Assembly (NCBI GenBank): GCA_030710605.1
Contig: CP092879.1
Coordinates: 19,378,702-19,442,701, forward strand
Direction of reading: 5' to 3'
DNA from: Cordylochernes scorpioides
Taxonomy: Eukaryota > Arthropoda > Arachnida > Pseudoscorpiones > Chernetidae
Length of the DNA stretch: 64,000 nucleotides
In this document: positions 11,934 to 24,017 of the stretch, one piece after another
Numbering within the stretch: position 1 is the stretch's first letter
Layout of the letters: each line of letters begins with the position of its first letter
The notes under the pieces: generated by a model
What the model saw: the letters and a program-made list of their open reading frames with translations, nothing else
Databases searched by the model: none
Told to the model about the DNA's origin: nothing
Position numbers and translations under genes: made by a program

Positions 11934-12095
11934 AAATGTGTGAGCTGTTTCTATTGTTTAAAAAATACTCCATTGTTGAAAGCAAATAAAAATCTTGTCT
12001 TACATTGTTGGCGTGAAATGTGTGAGCTATTGTTTAAAAAATACTCCATTGTTGAAAGCAAATAAAAATCTTGTCTTACACTGTTGGCGTGAAAT
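11934..12095. repeat. Tandem duplication of about 77 bp
   Basis: Two near-identical copies running from GTGAGCT(G)TT through TTGGCGTGAAAT(A/G)TG. Confidence 0.8.
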
Positions 12096-12214
12096 ATGTT
12101 AATATACAGAACTTACTTTTTTTTTGCCGATACTCGCCGCTCTGGATTCTCTGCCACAACAGACAGCATCTCTGTGGTCCATCATATTGTAAAACATAAT
12201 TATAGACCAAATTA

Positions 12215-12451
12215 CACTCATGAACACACACACAGAACTTAAGGAATTTATACCTTTTAGAATGTATATCAGGATTCAGACAATAACTCTGAAAACTATT
12301 TGATACACAGTGGCCTTTATTGAAGACACATGAGATAACCAAGTGTGAACAAAATTGTCTATGTAACCTAGAAAAAGAAAGAAAAAAAAAAAAAAACAGA
12401 GGACAGGAGATATCAAAGACTTTCCTCTTCCTTAAATTTGGTCCATGAGTG
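12215..12451. mobile_element. MITE, family CACTCATGGAC
   Basis: Termini CACTCATGAACAC and GTCCATGAGTG, with TA on both sides. The left end has gained a short (CA)n. Same family as 10320-10531. Confidence 0.8.
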
Positions 12452-14235
12452 TATAATCACACTGGTTCAATAATCATTAAGTATTGTAAACTAACCAAGA
12501 TCCTAACTGGGAGTTATTCCAAAAAGGCGTTCCAAGTTTACTTTCTTCTTTATTCAGGAAGAACTTGGGTCGTCATGAGTACGGCACCCATAGCTTTTCA
12601 TTAACCCTCGATGGGAAGCGAAATGTGGCAAAGAACAATGGTTTTTCTTTATAGACGGCTATGCTAGATGCATCTATTCATTAAAATCGAATATTACATT
12701 GAAAATTCGACCCGAAATTAAGAAAAATGCTTCAATCCTACCTCCCATATACTCCTATTTCTACCAATTCCACCCCACTGTTAAGCTTAATTAACAAAAA
12801 GGACAGTGGCATCTTGTGCGTGCTCCACGTCAAATTGCCCTATATTTAAATACATGTGGGATACTTACCAGTCGCAATCCCCTACCCACTACCATGGCCT
12901 GCTCCATAGGTGTACTTAGAATGACAAATAAATAACAACAATACAGTTTGTCAATAAGAAGAGCGCCAGTATTTTAGGTTTAGTGCTTGTTGACGGCCCT
13001 TCCTGACCAGTTCAGCATGTACTGGTGAATTGACGAACAAGAGTGTTTAAAACATTGGCCAAATTCGACAAAGCTATTCTAGAATATAGCTGAACCTATA
13101 CTCTAAAGTACACATACCCATTGGCCGTGAAAGTGGATTATTTTGTTCTACAAGTGAATTTTAGATTGACCATTTCATAGATTTTTTAGATGGAGTTTTT
13201 ATTTTTTGATTTTAAAATATAGGTATTATTAGTATTTTTAGGATTATACCCCTTTTCTAAGTACCGAAATAGAAAATTTGGGGAAGATTTTGTGGTCTTT
13301 AGAATCGTCCTCCAATCATAGACCTTATTTGTTGAAATCGGTTAAATAACTTGGGATGTAGGCTGTGCATTAAATGTCTATTTGCTCGCCATAAAACTGA
13401 AGACATTTCTAATGTTGATGTCAACATTGTTTAAAAAAACAATTTACTGGCGAGATGTTTTAAGATATGTCAAAGGCTGGGCTTGCTAAATGCGTTTAGC
13501 GCTAGGATTCCAGCTCAGACGCTCCCGATATACCGCGGACCTCTCTGCCGATGTATGTTGTTACAGGTTGGCCTTGGTTGTCGGCTGGAACGCTTCCAGT
13601 GACCTACGTACCATTGCCTTGGCGTCCAGGATTTTCTCATTAGAATTTGTCTATGCGATTCTTAGTTAACATACCCTAAGCAAAATTTAAACTTATTTTT
13701 CTTCTATTTGAAATTTCTCACTCTGATGCACATCATCTGTATTGTTTCTATTAAATGTAAATAGCTTTACTTATTATTTTCCTTTGCAGACTCCCGTGAC
13801 GAATATTATGTAAAGATAATTAATTAATTAATAAAGGCTTTGTGTGTGTATTTGTGATAAAGCATTGAATTGCTACCATTAAATGTTGGGCTAGACCACC
13901 ATTCTTGCATTAAGCATGACTTCTTCTCTATGCGTTCCACTGCCGCCATTTTTAAAATCCTCTCCAATGTGGTACTCTGAAACGTTGTAAAACAAATTTT
14001 AAAGGTTCACCAAAATTTGCATATATATTTTTCTTTAGTCCCATGCTTGTTGGAATATCCAACATCCATATCCATATTTACTCCGGGATAGATAGAAATA
14101 ACCCGGGTTCCTGAGATCACCAACACTACCCCCGAGCAGAGTATAAGAAAGTTCTAGTTATGGAGAGAGAGCTATAATTACATGTAAATTACTTTTACTT
14201 CTTTGTTCATTTCCTTTATAGACTATATTGGCTAA
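12452..14235. other. No gene recognised
   Basis: Mostly AT-rich. The segment 13490-13640 is less AT-rich, but shows neither a long frame nor a known domain. AATAAAGGC with a GTGTGTG tail at 13839-13855 looks like another LINE end. Confidence 0.35.
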
Positions 14236-14239
14236 TCCA

Positions 14240-14275
14240 CGTATAAGACTGTGTGTTTTAATAAAAGCCTTTGTA
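14240..14275 (+). mobile_element. LINE 3' terminus (stem-loop type)
   Basis: AAGACTGTGTGTTTT stem-loop (G-U pairs allowed), then AATAAAAGCC. Only the end is visible. Confidence 0.4.
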
Positions 14276-14370
14276 TATTATTATGTTTCAAATAGAATTT
14301 TCTTTATACTTTTGAAGTATGTATCTCTACTTTTTTCCTTTGTTGTTTTGTTTATTTTTTTTAAAAGAAT

Positions 14371-14855
14371 GATCAGATTGTATGATCTCAAAGTGGCCAA
14401 TGTGTGTGGCCACAATGATCTTATTTCATATCAACCTTGGACCCTTGCCGGAGTACTATTATCAGATTGTATGATCTCAAAGTGACCAATGTGTGTGGCC
14501 ACAATTATCTTATTTAATATCAACCTTGGACCCTTGCCGGAGTACTATGATCAGATTGTATGATCTCAAAGTGACCAATATGTGTGGCCACAATGATCTT
14601 ATTTCATATCAACCTTGGGCCCTTGCCGGAGTACTATGATCAGATTGTATGATCTCAAAGTGACCAATGTGTGTGGCTACAATTATCTTATTTCATATCA
14701 ACCTTGGACCCTTGCCGGAGTACTATGATCAGATTGTATGATCTCAAAGTGACCAATGTGTGTGGCCACAATGATCTTATTTCATATCAATCTTGGACCC
14801 TTGCCTGAGTACTATGATCAGATTGTATGATCTCAAAGTGACCAATGTGTGTCGC
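14371..14855. repeat. 89-bp tandem array, about 5.5 copies
   Basis: Units begin ATCAGATTGTATGATCTCAA at 14372, 14461, 14550 and 14639, and continue to about 14855. Divergence is low. It directly abuts the next array. Confidence 0.9.
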
Positions 14856-14867
14856 AATTAAAACGTC

Positions 14868-17800
14868 GCTAAACAAGGAGAGCCTTAGAAAGACTGCCAG
14901 ACCATTCCCGATATATCACAGGACAAGGAGGTCTTAGAAAGACTGCCAGGCCAGTTCCACACTATGACAGCACAAGGAGGTCTCAGAAAGACTGCCAGAC
15001 CAGTACCGGGATATCACAGGACAAGGAGGTCTCAGAAAGACTGCCAGACCAGTGCCGGGATATCACAGGACAAGGAGGTCTCAGAAAGACTGCCAGACCA
15101 GTGCCGGGATATCACAGCACAAGGAGGTCTCAGAAAGACTCCCAGACTAGTGCCGGGATATCACAGGACAAGGAGGTCTCAGAAAGACTGCCAGGCCAGT
15201 TCCACACTATGACAGTACAAGGAGGTCTCAGAAAGACTGCCAGACTAGTGCCGGGATATCACAGGACAAGGAGGTCTCAGAAAGACTGCCAGACCAGAGC
15301 CGGGATATCACAGGACAAGGAGGTCTCAGAAAGACTGCCAGGCCAGTTCCACACTATGACAGCACAAGGAGGTCTCAGAAAGACTCCCAGACTAGTGCCG
15401 GGATATCACAGGACAAGGAGGTCTCAGAAAGACTGCCAGACCAGTGCCGGGATATCACAGGACAAGGAGGTCTCAGAAAGACTCCCAGACCAGTGCCGGG
15501 ATATCACAGGACAAGGAGGTCTCAGAAAGACTGCCAGACCAGTTCCACAATATGACAGCACAAGGAGGTCTCAGAAAGACTCCCAGACCAGTGCCGGGAT
15601 ATCACAGGACAAGGAGGTCTCAGAAAGACTGCCAGGCCAGTTCCACACTATGACAGCACAAGGAGGTCTCAGAAAGACTGCCAGACTAGTGCCGGGATAT
15701 CACAGGACAAGGAGGTCTCAGAAAGACTCCCAGACCAGTGCCGGGATATCACAGGACAAGGAGGTCTCAGAAAGACTGCCAGGCCAGTTCCACACTATGA
15801 CAGCACAAGGAGGTCTCAGAAAGACTGCCAGACTAGTGCCGGGATATCACAGGACAAGGAGGTCTCAGAAAGACTGCCAGACCAGTGCCGGGATATCACA
15901 GGACAAGGAGGTCTCAGAAAGACTGCCAGGCCAGTTCCACACTATGACAGCACAAGGAGGTCTCAGAAAGACTCCCAGACCAGTGCCGGGATATCACAGG
16001 ACAAGGAGGTCTCAGAAAGACTGCCAGGCCAGTTCCACACTATGACAGCACAAGGAGGTCTCAGAAAGACTCCCAGACCAGTGCCGGGATATCACAGGAC
16101 AAGGAGGTCTCAGAAAGACTGCCAGGCCAGTTCCACACTATGACAGCACAAGGAGGTCTCAGAAAGACTGCCAGACTAGTGCCGGGATATCACAGGACAA
16201 GGAGGTCTCAGAAAGACTGCCAGACCAGTGCCGGGATATCACAGGACAAGGAGGTCTCAGAAAGACTGCCAGGCCAGTTCCACACTATGACAGCACAAGG
16301 AGGTCTCAGAAAGACTGCCAGACAAGTGCCGGGATATCACAGGACAAGGAGGTCTCAGAAAGACTGCCAGGACAGTTCCACACTATGACAGCACAAGGAG
16401 GTCTCAGAAAGACTCCCAGACTAGTGCCGGGATATCACAGGACAAGGAGGTCTCAGAAAGACTCCCAGACTAGTGCCGGGATATCACAGGACAAGGAGGT
16501 CTCAGAAAGACTGCCAGACCAGTTCCGCACTATGACAGCACAAGAAGGTCTCAGAAAGACTCCCAGACCAGTGCCGGGATATTACAGGACAAGGAGGTCT
16601 CAGAAAGACTGCCAGACCAGTGCCGGGATATCACAGGACAAGGAGGTCTCAGAAAGACTGCCAGACCAATGCCGGGATATCACAGGACAAGGAGGTCTCA
16701 GAAAGACTGCCAGACCAGTGCCGGGATATCACAGAACAAGGAGGTCTCAGAAAGACTGCCAGACCAGTTCCGCACTATGACAGCATAAGGAGGTCTCAGA
16801 AAGACTGTCAGGCCAGTGCCGGGATATCACAGGACAAGGAGGTCTCAGAAAGACTGCCAGACTAGTGCCGGGATATCACAGGACAAGGAGGTCTCAGAAA
16901 GACTGTCAGGCCAGTGCCGGGATATCACAGGACAAGGAGGTCTCAGAAAGACTCCCAGACCAGTTCCGCACTATGAGAGCACAAGGAGGTCTCAGAAAGA
17001 CTGCCAGACTAGTGCCGGGATATCACAGGACAAGGAGGTCTTAGAAAGACTGCCAGACCAGTGCCGGGATATCACAGGACAAGGAGGTCTCAGAAAGACT
17101 CCCAGACCAGTTCCGCACTATGAGAGCACAAGGTGGTCTCAGAAAGACTGCCAGACTAGTGCCGGGATATCACAGGACAAGGAGGTCTTAGAAAGACTGC
17201 CAGACCAGTGCCGGGATATCACAGGACAAGGAGGTCTCAGAAAGACTGCCAGACCAGTTCCGCACTATTAGAGCACAAGGTGGTCTCAGAAAGACTGTCA
17301 GGCCAGTGCCGGGATATCACAGGACAAGGAGGTCTCAGAAAGACTGCCAGACCAGTGCCGGGATATCACAGGACAAGGAGGTCTCAGAAAGACTGCCAGG
17401 CCAGTTCCACACTATGAGAGCACAAGGTGGTCTCAGAAAGACTGCCAGACTAGTGCCGGGATATCACAGGACAAGGAGGTCTTAGAAAGACTGCCAGACC
17501 AGTGCCGGGATATCACAGGACAAGGAGGTCTCAGAAAGACTGCCAGACCAGTGCCGGGATATCACAGGACAAGGAGGTCTCAGAAAGACTTCCAGACCAG
17601 TTCCGCACTATGAGAGCACAAGGTGGTCTCAGAAAGACTGCCAGACTAGTGCCGGGATATCACAGGACAAGGAGGTCTTAGAAAGACTGCCAGACCAGTG
17701 CCGGGATATCACAGGACAAGGAGGTCTCAGAAAGACTGCCAGACCAGTTCCGCACTATGAGAGCACAAGGTGGTCTCAGAAAGACTGTCAGGCCAGTGCC

Positions 17801-18050
17801 GGGATATCACAGGACAAGGAGGTCTCAGAAAGACTGCCAGACCAGTACCGGGATATCACAGGACAAGGAGGTCTCAGAAAGACTGCCAGACCAGTGCCGG
17901 GATATCACAGGACAAGGAGGTCTCAGAAAGACTGCCAGACCAGTGCCGGGATATCACAGGACAAGGAGGTCTCAGAAAGACTGCCAGACCAGTGCCGGGA
18001 TATCACAGGACAAGGAGGTCTCAGAAAGACTGCCAGACCAATACCGCCGG
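14868..18050. repeat. 49-bp minisatellite, about 65 copies
   Basis: The unit is ACAAGGAGGTCTCAGAAAGA, CTGCCAGACCAGTGCCGGG, ATATCACAGG (49 bp, for example 15070 to 15119). Two main variants alternate irregularly: GTGCCGGGATATCACAGG and GTTCCACACTATGACAGC. CTCCC replaces CTGCC in many copies. Because 49 is not a multiple of three, frames cycle through all phases. Long open frames (for example 15101-16045, 314 codons) follow from the lack of stops in the unit. I do not call them genes: there is no start context, no splice signal, and variant positions do not favour synonymous change as far as I can see. Confidence 0.95.
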
Positions 18051-19070
18051 ACAAGGAAGGCCACCACCAGAGAACGGGGCCGGCCAGGGAATGTAGGTCA
18101 GGGAAACCCTGGCCGTTGACCCTGCCTACCAAACCCGACCTTAACTCCGCTCGGCATTTTCCCTATTGTTCTGGTCGGCAAGAAAGGGAGCCCGACAACA
18201 GTTCCGATTGCCTTTCTCCTCACTTTCACATTTCTTATTCTTCAAAATTCGCCCTCGTTAATTAGTCATTCCTACGAACTTTCCCCCTCGTTGTAGCTTC
18301 ACCACTAACTCAAAACTTTCATTGAATAAACAAATCACTTGCTTCTATTACTACACAATCATATAAATATAATTGCGAGATACCAAATTATCATGGTAAT
18401 TAAGAAACCAGTTTTATTCTCCAAGAAGTTTTTCAATAATCAAATTGAGGAATTTATATTTAAAAAAACTTTGTGCGGACTCTAGTTACAGTTCGATTAA
18501 TCTCGAATTTTATTTGTAAGTTTTAAGTTGTCACTTATCCCAACTACACATAGTAAAGAGCATGATAATCATGGTGAGTAGGGGTTTGTTCATACTGTAA
18601 GTTCCCACCACATGTAGAAGCATTGGAAGTTTCACCTACAATATATTAGAACTCTTTGCTTAACTTTCACTCAATGGTGGGCAGGTTGGAGTCACAAAAG
18701 AATCAGGGGCCACACAAATTTTAAAATAATCTATCAGATATAGAAATACTATCTCATTATGCGAGTTTCAAACTCGATACTTGACAACCGATAATTGGGA
18801 AATGTTTGGGTCTCAGCCAACTCTCGTGGTATCATCTGACCAAACAAACTGCGTACATTCGGGAGAACTAAAGTTTTGTATCTCCAAGAATCCATTGTAT
18901 AAGTTGACGTGGCGTACAATCCTGATTCCTTACAGTTTATACCCCAACTATTTATAATTATTGCGTATATGAAAATGTTGCGTATATTGACATATATTAC
19001 TACACACATATATATCCCATATAACTTTGTAAATTCGAATTTCTTTCTCCCTCTTTTTTTCCCATCCCTT
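18051..19070. other. No gene; degraded SINE piece
   Basis: 18540-18710 resembles the SINE body on the minus strand (ATGATAATCATGGTGAGTAG, then CACCACATGTAGAAG). The rest is unplaced AT-rich sequence. Confidence 0.4.
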
Positions 19071-19084
19071 TTTCTGTATCTTCT

Positions 19085-19135
19085 AAGAAGAATCCGTACA
19101 TAAGACTAAAGGTCTGAATAAAGGTATTGATTAAT
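19085..19135 (+). mobile_element. LINE 3' terminus (stem-loop type)
   Basis: AGACTAAAGGTCT stem-loop, GAATAAAGG, then a TTGATTAATTAA tail. Confidence 0.5.
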
Positions 19136-19337
19136 TAAAAAAATCATATATATATACACCCAGATATGTATACAAGGAAACTTATAAAAAAAAGAAGAGG
19201 GAAAAAAAAACTATGGGGAAAGATTACCCTTTCTATATTTATTATAATTTTTGTGTTTTATTCGATTTTTTGATAAAATAAATTTAATATTTGGTGACAT
19301 ACAGTTCCATCTATGATTCTTTACTTCCTGTGGTGAA

Positions 19338-19382
19338 TTTTTATAAGACTGGGGTGGTTTTAATAAAGCTGTGTGTGTATTT
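19338..19382 (+). mobile_element. LINE 3' terminus (stem-loop type)
   Basis: AAGACTGGGGTGGTTTT stem-loop, AATAAAGC, then TGTGTGTG. Confidence 0.5.
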
Positions 19383-20160
19383 GGCCATATACCCCAAGGA
19401 TATCTCTCGTGAAACATTCCTTAGGAAACCATGCCTTAACACTCTATTCTAATGTCTTCCCCATTACTTCAGTCAACCAGCATATGTTGGTTTCTTCCAA
19501 CCTCGACGTGGACTTCAAGACCTCAATGGTAAGGAGGTCAACCACAAGACGACAATTGGACCTGTCAATCTTGCCCAATATCCGGAGTTCTGGGCGGGGT
19601 AAAAAATAAAGGGAAACTCACCCGTTGATGTTCTTTTTGGAGATTTTATGACGCTTTCCCTCCTTTTTTTTATCCTTTCTTCTCGACTCAAACTCTCAAA
19701 CGCTACTACACTCTCTGTAACACCACACACCAATCTTTTAGTTGTTTCACCGAAATTTACATGGTAATTAACATTATAGATAATACTTTTCATTGGTCCT
19801 ATTGAGGAAACATATTAGAAATCTGGGTTAAAATGCACTTTAAAGCCTTTTTTTTTCTAGAATGCAAGCTTTCGAGTTTACAAAACTCTTTCTCAAACAA
19901 ATTTGTTTGCCTTAAATTGTCCTATGAAGAGTTGAGTAAATCTATGTACATGCACATATTTCCCTTATACCTTTTTCTGTTTAAATTTCTTGGTCCAATT
20001 ATTGCTCCAATCTTAGAATGATCTTTATATAAGATTTTACTAAAGAAGTAAACGAATGATTGAAATCTACCTTCTAGAATGAAAAAAAAAAAGGCTTAAC
20101 AGTATATTTTAGCTTTGATTACTAGAAAATCTGTATTCAAGCTCTGTCCGGAAATTCAAT
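19383..20160. other. No recognisable feature
   Basis: Short frames only; no domain or repeat I can name. Confidence 0.3.
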
Positions 20161-20180
20161 GTTCAGTCAAAAATTACAAT

Positions 20181-20502
20181 TAATATATACAGTTATCAGC
20201 GTCATAATCAAGCAACAATTCTTAATCAATTCTGTCACCGTTTGCTTTGTTAATGGAATAAATACCCAAATATGGCCATTTCTCATAACCATCGGTGGTT
20301 CAGTGGTAAAATGCTCGCCTGCCACGCGGGCGGCCCAGGTTCGATTCCCGGCCAATGCATTTTTTTTTACAATTTTAAAAACTCGTTTATATATTATACA
20401 AGAATGACATCCACGGCGCCAATTTATAATTGTAACGAATAGTATTTGAATAAAAGCATTTAATCGGGTAAACCCCGGGCGTTGCCCGGGTCATTCGGCT
20501 AG
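20181..20502 (+). mobile_element. Helitron carrying a tRNA-Gly
   Basis: The left part (ATATACAGTTATCAGCGTCAT, then CTGTCACCGTTTGCTTTG) matches the start of the Helitron at 22751. The right part (GGCGCCAATTTATAATTG, AATCGGGTAAA, hairpin CCCGGGCGTTGCCCGGG, then TCATTCGGCTAG) matches its 3' end. CTAG is followed by T. Between the ends the usual interior is replaced by sequence with a tRNA-Gly gene at 20289-20359. The 5' terminus is less certain than the 3' one. Confidence 0.75.
20289..20359 (+). tRNA. tRNA-Gly(GCC), probably a pseudogene
   Basis: At 71 nt it is the right length for tRNA-Gly. It keeps internal promoter boxes A (TGGTTCAGTGG) and B (GGTTCGATTCC), the anticodon arm GCCTGCCACGCGGGC with GCC, and a T-run terminator straight after it. 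The acceptor stem is damaged: position 1 is C opposite C72, and C5 faces A68. Transcription is plausible; a functional acceptor stem is doubtful. The gene lies inside a Helitron, so it is mobile or was captured. Confidence 0.8.
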
Positions 20503-20514
20503 TATGATATATTA

Positions 20515-20797
20515 TGAGGATTCGAAACTATTATAGACGCGTATGATTAAAAAAAACAAACAATTATCTACCGCCTTTACTGCAATGAAATATTAATGGG
20601 AGGCCTGGCTCATCAGTGGTGAAACTCCCAGCGGTTTCGCTAGTTTAATCTACCATATCCCTGTCATATTGCATTTTTTTGGTTTTCCTTTTATACTGAT
20701 ACTGACTCTGTCTGACCTCTTGGAAATGGTATTTTGAATTAAATATAGACATAAGCTTTGAGGACAGTAGAAATACATACAGTTATAAATATATACT
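20515..20797 (-). mobile_element. Hammerhead-like repeat copy (subfamily 2)
   Basis: The core on the minus strand runs from about 20655 to 20605. It keeps CTGATGAGCCAG and GCGAAACCGC, but stem II is broken (CTAGC for CTGGC) and the cleavage strand reads ATATGGTAG. A degraded copy. Confidence 0.6.
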
Positions 20798-20798
20798 A

Positions 20799-21234
20799 CT
20801 AGCCGAATGACCCGGGCAACGCCCGTGTTTTACCCGATTGAATGTTTTGATTCAAATACTATTTGTTACAATTATAAATTGGCGCCTTAAATAATTGCAT
20901 ATGTTAGTTAATAACTATAGCCTATGTGCTTTATCTGTCTATGTACTGTTGGCTTCCGTAGGCGTCTCTTACTGGGTAAAAGAAAGAGAGGATTCCATTT
21001 GGTTATTATCTAATATATGCATTTATTTAGGGAGCGACCCGCTCCAACACAATAGTTACAAAGACGAAATAGCGAGTGGGGGGGGCAAAGGTGGCGTGAC
21101 CGTAGCCAACCAATAGGAGGGCGCCATTCCAAAAAAAAAAAAAAAAAAAGCAAACGGTGACAGAGATGAAAACTGATGACTGATTGATTAGGAGATGAGG
21201 AATGACGCTCGTAACTGTATATATGTATATAGAA
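20799..21234 (-). mobile_element. Non-autonomous Helitron
   Basis: On the minus strand it starts TTCTATATACATATATACAG and ends with hairpin ACGGGCGTTGCCCGGGT, then CATTCGGCTAG at 20799, followed by T. About 436 bp. The interior carries a T-rich tract and a GC-rich block with GGGGGG, as in 22751-23211 and 33828-34210. Confidence 0.8.
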
Positions 21235-21440
21235 TGCTTCGAGCCATCACTCTTCCGCAGACATCAAATTGAGTCTTTTATTAGAACATTTATATTATGA
21301 TGCATTTGCGCGCCATCTGTTACGAGAATTCGAAACTATTGTACATTAAACAATTTTCTACTGCCCTCACTGCAATGATAAATTAATGGGAGGGCCTGGC
21401 TCGTTACTGCATCATAAAATTAAAGTTATTACCCCTACCC
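21235..21440 (-). mobile_element. Partial copy of the hammerhead-like repeat
   Basis: Contains the flank GCGCGCCATCTGTTACGAGA and TTCTACTGCCCTCACTGCAA, but stops inside the core (GGGAGGGCCTGGCTC, then GTTACTGC). The ribozyme-like strands A and C are absent. Confidence 0.55.
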
Positions 21441-21504
21441 TACAATAAAGATTGGGAAATGGCTTGAAGATAGGTTCTCACAAGGAGCTCCATATTTATA
21501 AAAT

Positions 21505-21860
21505 AAAAGGATTTAAAAGCGCGAATGTTTCTTTTATACATAAAACAAACTTCTACTGTCCTTACTACGATGAAAAAATATATTGGGAGGGCTTGGCTCA
21601 TCAGTGGTGAACTCTCCCAGCGGTTTCGCCAATTTAATCCACCAGACCGCTTCTCAGTGCTCTAATATTGTATTGGATCATTCTGCTTTTATATGCTACA
21701 CTGAAGGATGAAATCTTAGAAATGGTTTTCAAGTAAACTATGGACATAAGCTTATAGGACAGTAGCATTACATTTAAATATTTGCTTCGAGCAATGCTCT
21801 TCAGCAAACTATAAAGACAAGGCCAGTTAGGCATAAATTAACACAAAGCAATAACGCGCC
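21505..21860 (-). mobile_element. Hammerhead-like repeat copy, near-perfect core
   Basis: The minus-strand core spans 21650 down to 21593. GCGGTC, TGGTG, TTGGC-GAA-ACCGC, CACCA and CTGATGA-GCCAA are all intact, so all three helices can pair. CTACTGTCC (about 21554) and its complement (about 21763) bracket the unit. Confidence 0.75.
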
Positions 21861-22749
21861 ATGAACTCCATATTGTTAAGAACTTTCTAGAGGTTGCGGT
21901 AACCTCTTTTATGCAGGTAGTAATTGCAATCGTCAACTCTTCCATATATTTGGGTTTTTTTTTGTGGCAAACTTTACCCTTCATGGACATCCAGAATTAA
22001 AAAAAAAAAACTGAAGTAATAAAGTCAGGAGACCTTGAAGATCCACAGAAGATTATGAGATTAGTAAAGATGTATTCCATAAATCTCAGTGATGTACGAG
22101 CTCAATTGTTCCTCTTGTTGTGGCAAGCATTCCCGAATCTCACGTTCATTGAGATAGCCTATGAATGATTTAAGAACATCTGTACTGTTAATGGTATCTA
22201 TCAAAAAGATAGAACCAATGATACGATTTCTTGCAACTAGTACCTCCATATTTCATATCATAAACGTCGTTTTTATCCTTTTCATGAGGATTTTACATAA
22301 TTTAGAGATGAATACTAAATTTTGACTGCACACTGACTTTCTGAACATCCAGTGTATCCTTGAAGAAAAAACAATTTGGAACATCTTCCGTTTATCTATG
22401 AGAGATCGCCGAGAGAACAAAAGCATAGACAAAGTTTTGGTCTATCATTTATAAATTGGTTGTGTGAGATGAATTCATTTTGGATTTTATAAAATTGGTA
22501 CTTCACCAGATGGAGATTGCTAATAAGAGAGCTAGGTAATCTGTATTACTTTTTATTCTATGGAAATCTTTTTGAAATTTTTTCGAGTGGTGATTTTTTA
22601 CTCAGAGTATTTAGAAATTCTTAGATTAAACAATACGCAACAAAACTCTGTGACGACATAGAAAGGAGTCAAATATTTCTTCATCTCTTTGACTGCCAAT
22701 GTTTTATAGAATAAATTGAAAATTTTCACAGAAAAACGAGCAACTGACA
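21861..22749. other. No recognisable feature
   Basis: AT-rich; no supported ORF, RNA or repeat. Confidence 0.3.
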
Positions 22750-22750
22750 T

Positions 22751-23211
22751 TCTATATACAGTTACGAGCGTCATCAATTCTTCATCTCTTAATTCTTAAT
22801 CTCTTAATCATTCACCTCTGTCACCGTTTGCTTTTTTTTTTTTTGGAATGGCGCCCTCCTATTGGTTGGCTACGATCACGCCACCTTTGCCCCCCCCCCC
22901 CATCATGCCCCCCCTCCCCCCCACTCCCCCCCACTCGCTATTTCGTCTTTGTAACTATTGTGTTGGAGCGTGTCGCTCCTTAAATAAATGCATATATTAG
23001 TTAATAACTAAATGGAATCCTCTCTTTCTTTTTCCCAGTAAGAGACGCCTACGGAAGCCAACAGTACATAGACAGATAAAGCACATAGGCTATAGTTATT
23101 AACTAACATATGCATTTATTTAAGGCGCCAATTTATAATTGCAACAAATAGTATTTGAATCAAAACATTCAATCGGGTAAAACACGGGCGTTGCCCGGGT
23201 CATTCGGCTAG
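22751..23211 (+). mobile_element. Non-autonomous Helitron
   Basis: Begins TCTATATACAGTTACGAGCG and ends hairpin ACGGGCGTTGCCCGGG, TCATTCGGCTAG, then T. The interior has a T-run, GGAATGGCGCCCTCCTATTG, C-tracts at 22890-22930, and AGAGACGCCTACGGAAGCC. It is the best reference copy for this family in the window. Confidence 0.85.
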
Positions 23212-23680
23212 TGTAATAATATCGACGAGATAATAGCGAACCGGTGTTCAGCAGAACCAAGTGGGCGAATATCCTTCTCTTTCTCGAGAAACCAACTTTA
23301 TATGGTCTAAAATGATCTAATCTAAACTCCAATGAAAAGCCATCTCCTAGAAAGAGCAGACACGTTTCAGGTAATCCTCTTTACTGGAAATTCTAGCGAT
23401 TATATTAGAAGCTTCAACAAAATTGAACTTTGATCTATTAAAAATTAAACCCAATTGGAAACTTTGTATAGGTGCGCATCCTTATGCTTGTTTCTCTCAT
23501 TTTCAGATTGATTTAGAACAAGTTTTTAGGAAAAATATTGTCACACACTAAACGTGTCATCTGGGAGAGAACAACAAAACAAGACGCCACCAAAACAACA
23601 GCAAACAGCGCCATAGAGTTGACCACAGAATGAAAACTTTGTATAGGTTTGTTTATTTTAAACTTTCCCAACATTGAAAG
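23212..23680. other. No recognisable feature
   Basis: AT-rich spacer, nothing supported. Confidence 0.3.
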
Positions 23681-23687
23681 TAAACTA

Positions 23688-23912
23688 CAATCATGGACAA
23701 AATTTAAAGAAGTGGAAAATCTTTGATGTCACCCTCTTCGTCTATTATTATTTTTATTTTTTTGAAGGAGACAGTGGTAATTTTGTTCATACTTGGTTAT
23801 CTCGTGTCTTCAATAAAGGTCACTGTGTGTATCAAATATCTTTAAGAGTTATTGTCAAAATCCCGATATACATACTAAAAGGTACAACTTCCTTAAGTTT
23901 TGCCAATAAGTG
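23688..23912. mobile_element. MITE, family CACTCATGGAC, inverted copy
   Basis: Termini CAATCATGGACAAAA and TTTTGCCAATAAGTG, with TA flanks. The interior is in the opposite orientation to 10320-10531. Confidence 0.75.
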
Positions 23913-24017
23913 TATTTTGGGCACGATTTTTTTTCAAAAATAGCAATTTTCTATAGCTCTTATTGCAAAGATACAAATATTTGTTTGATCCGATATTTGG
24001 ATATATATATACATTTC

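Noticed and set aside
15101..16045. 314-codon open frame as a repetitive protein gene
   Set aside because: It is produced by a 49-bp unit that lacks stops in every phase; there is no start context, splice signal or flanking exon.
20167..20355. Minus-strand frame through the tRNA-Gly
   Set aside because: It overlaps the tRNA and Helitron sequence and has no protein-like features.
20289..20359. Ordinary functional tRNA-Gly gene
   Set aside because: Two acceptor-stem mismatches and its position inside a Helitron argue for a mobile pseudogene.
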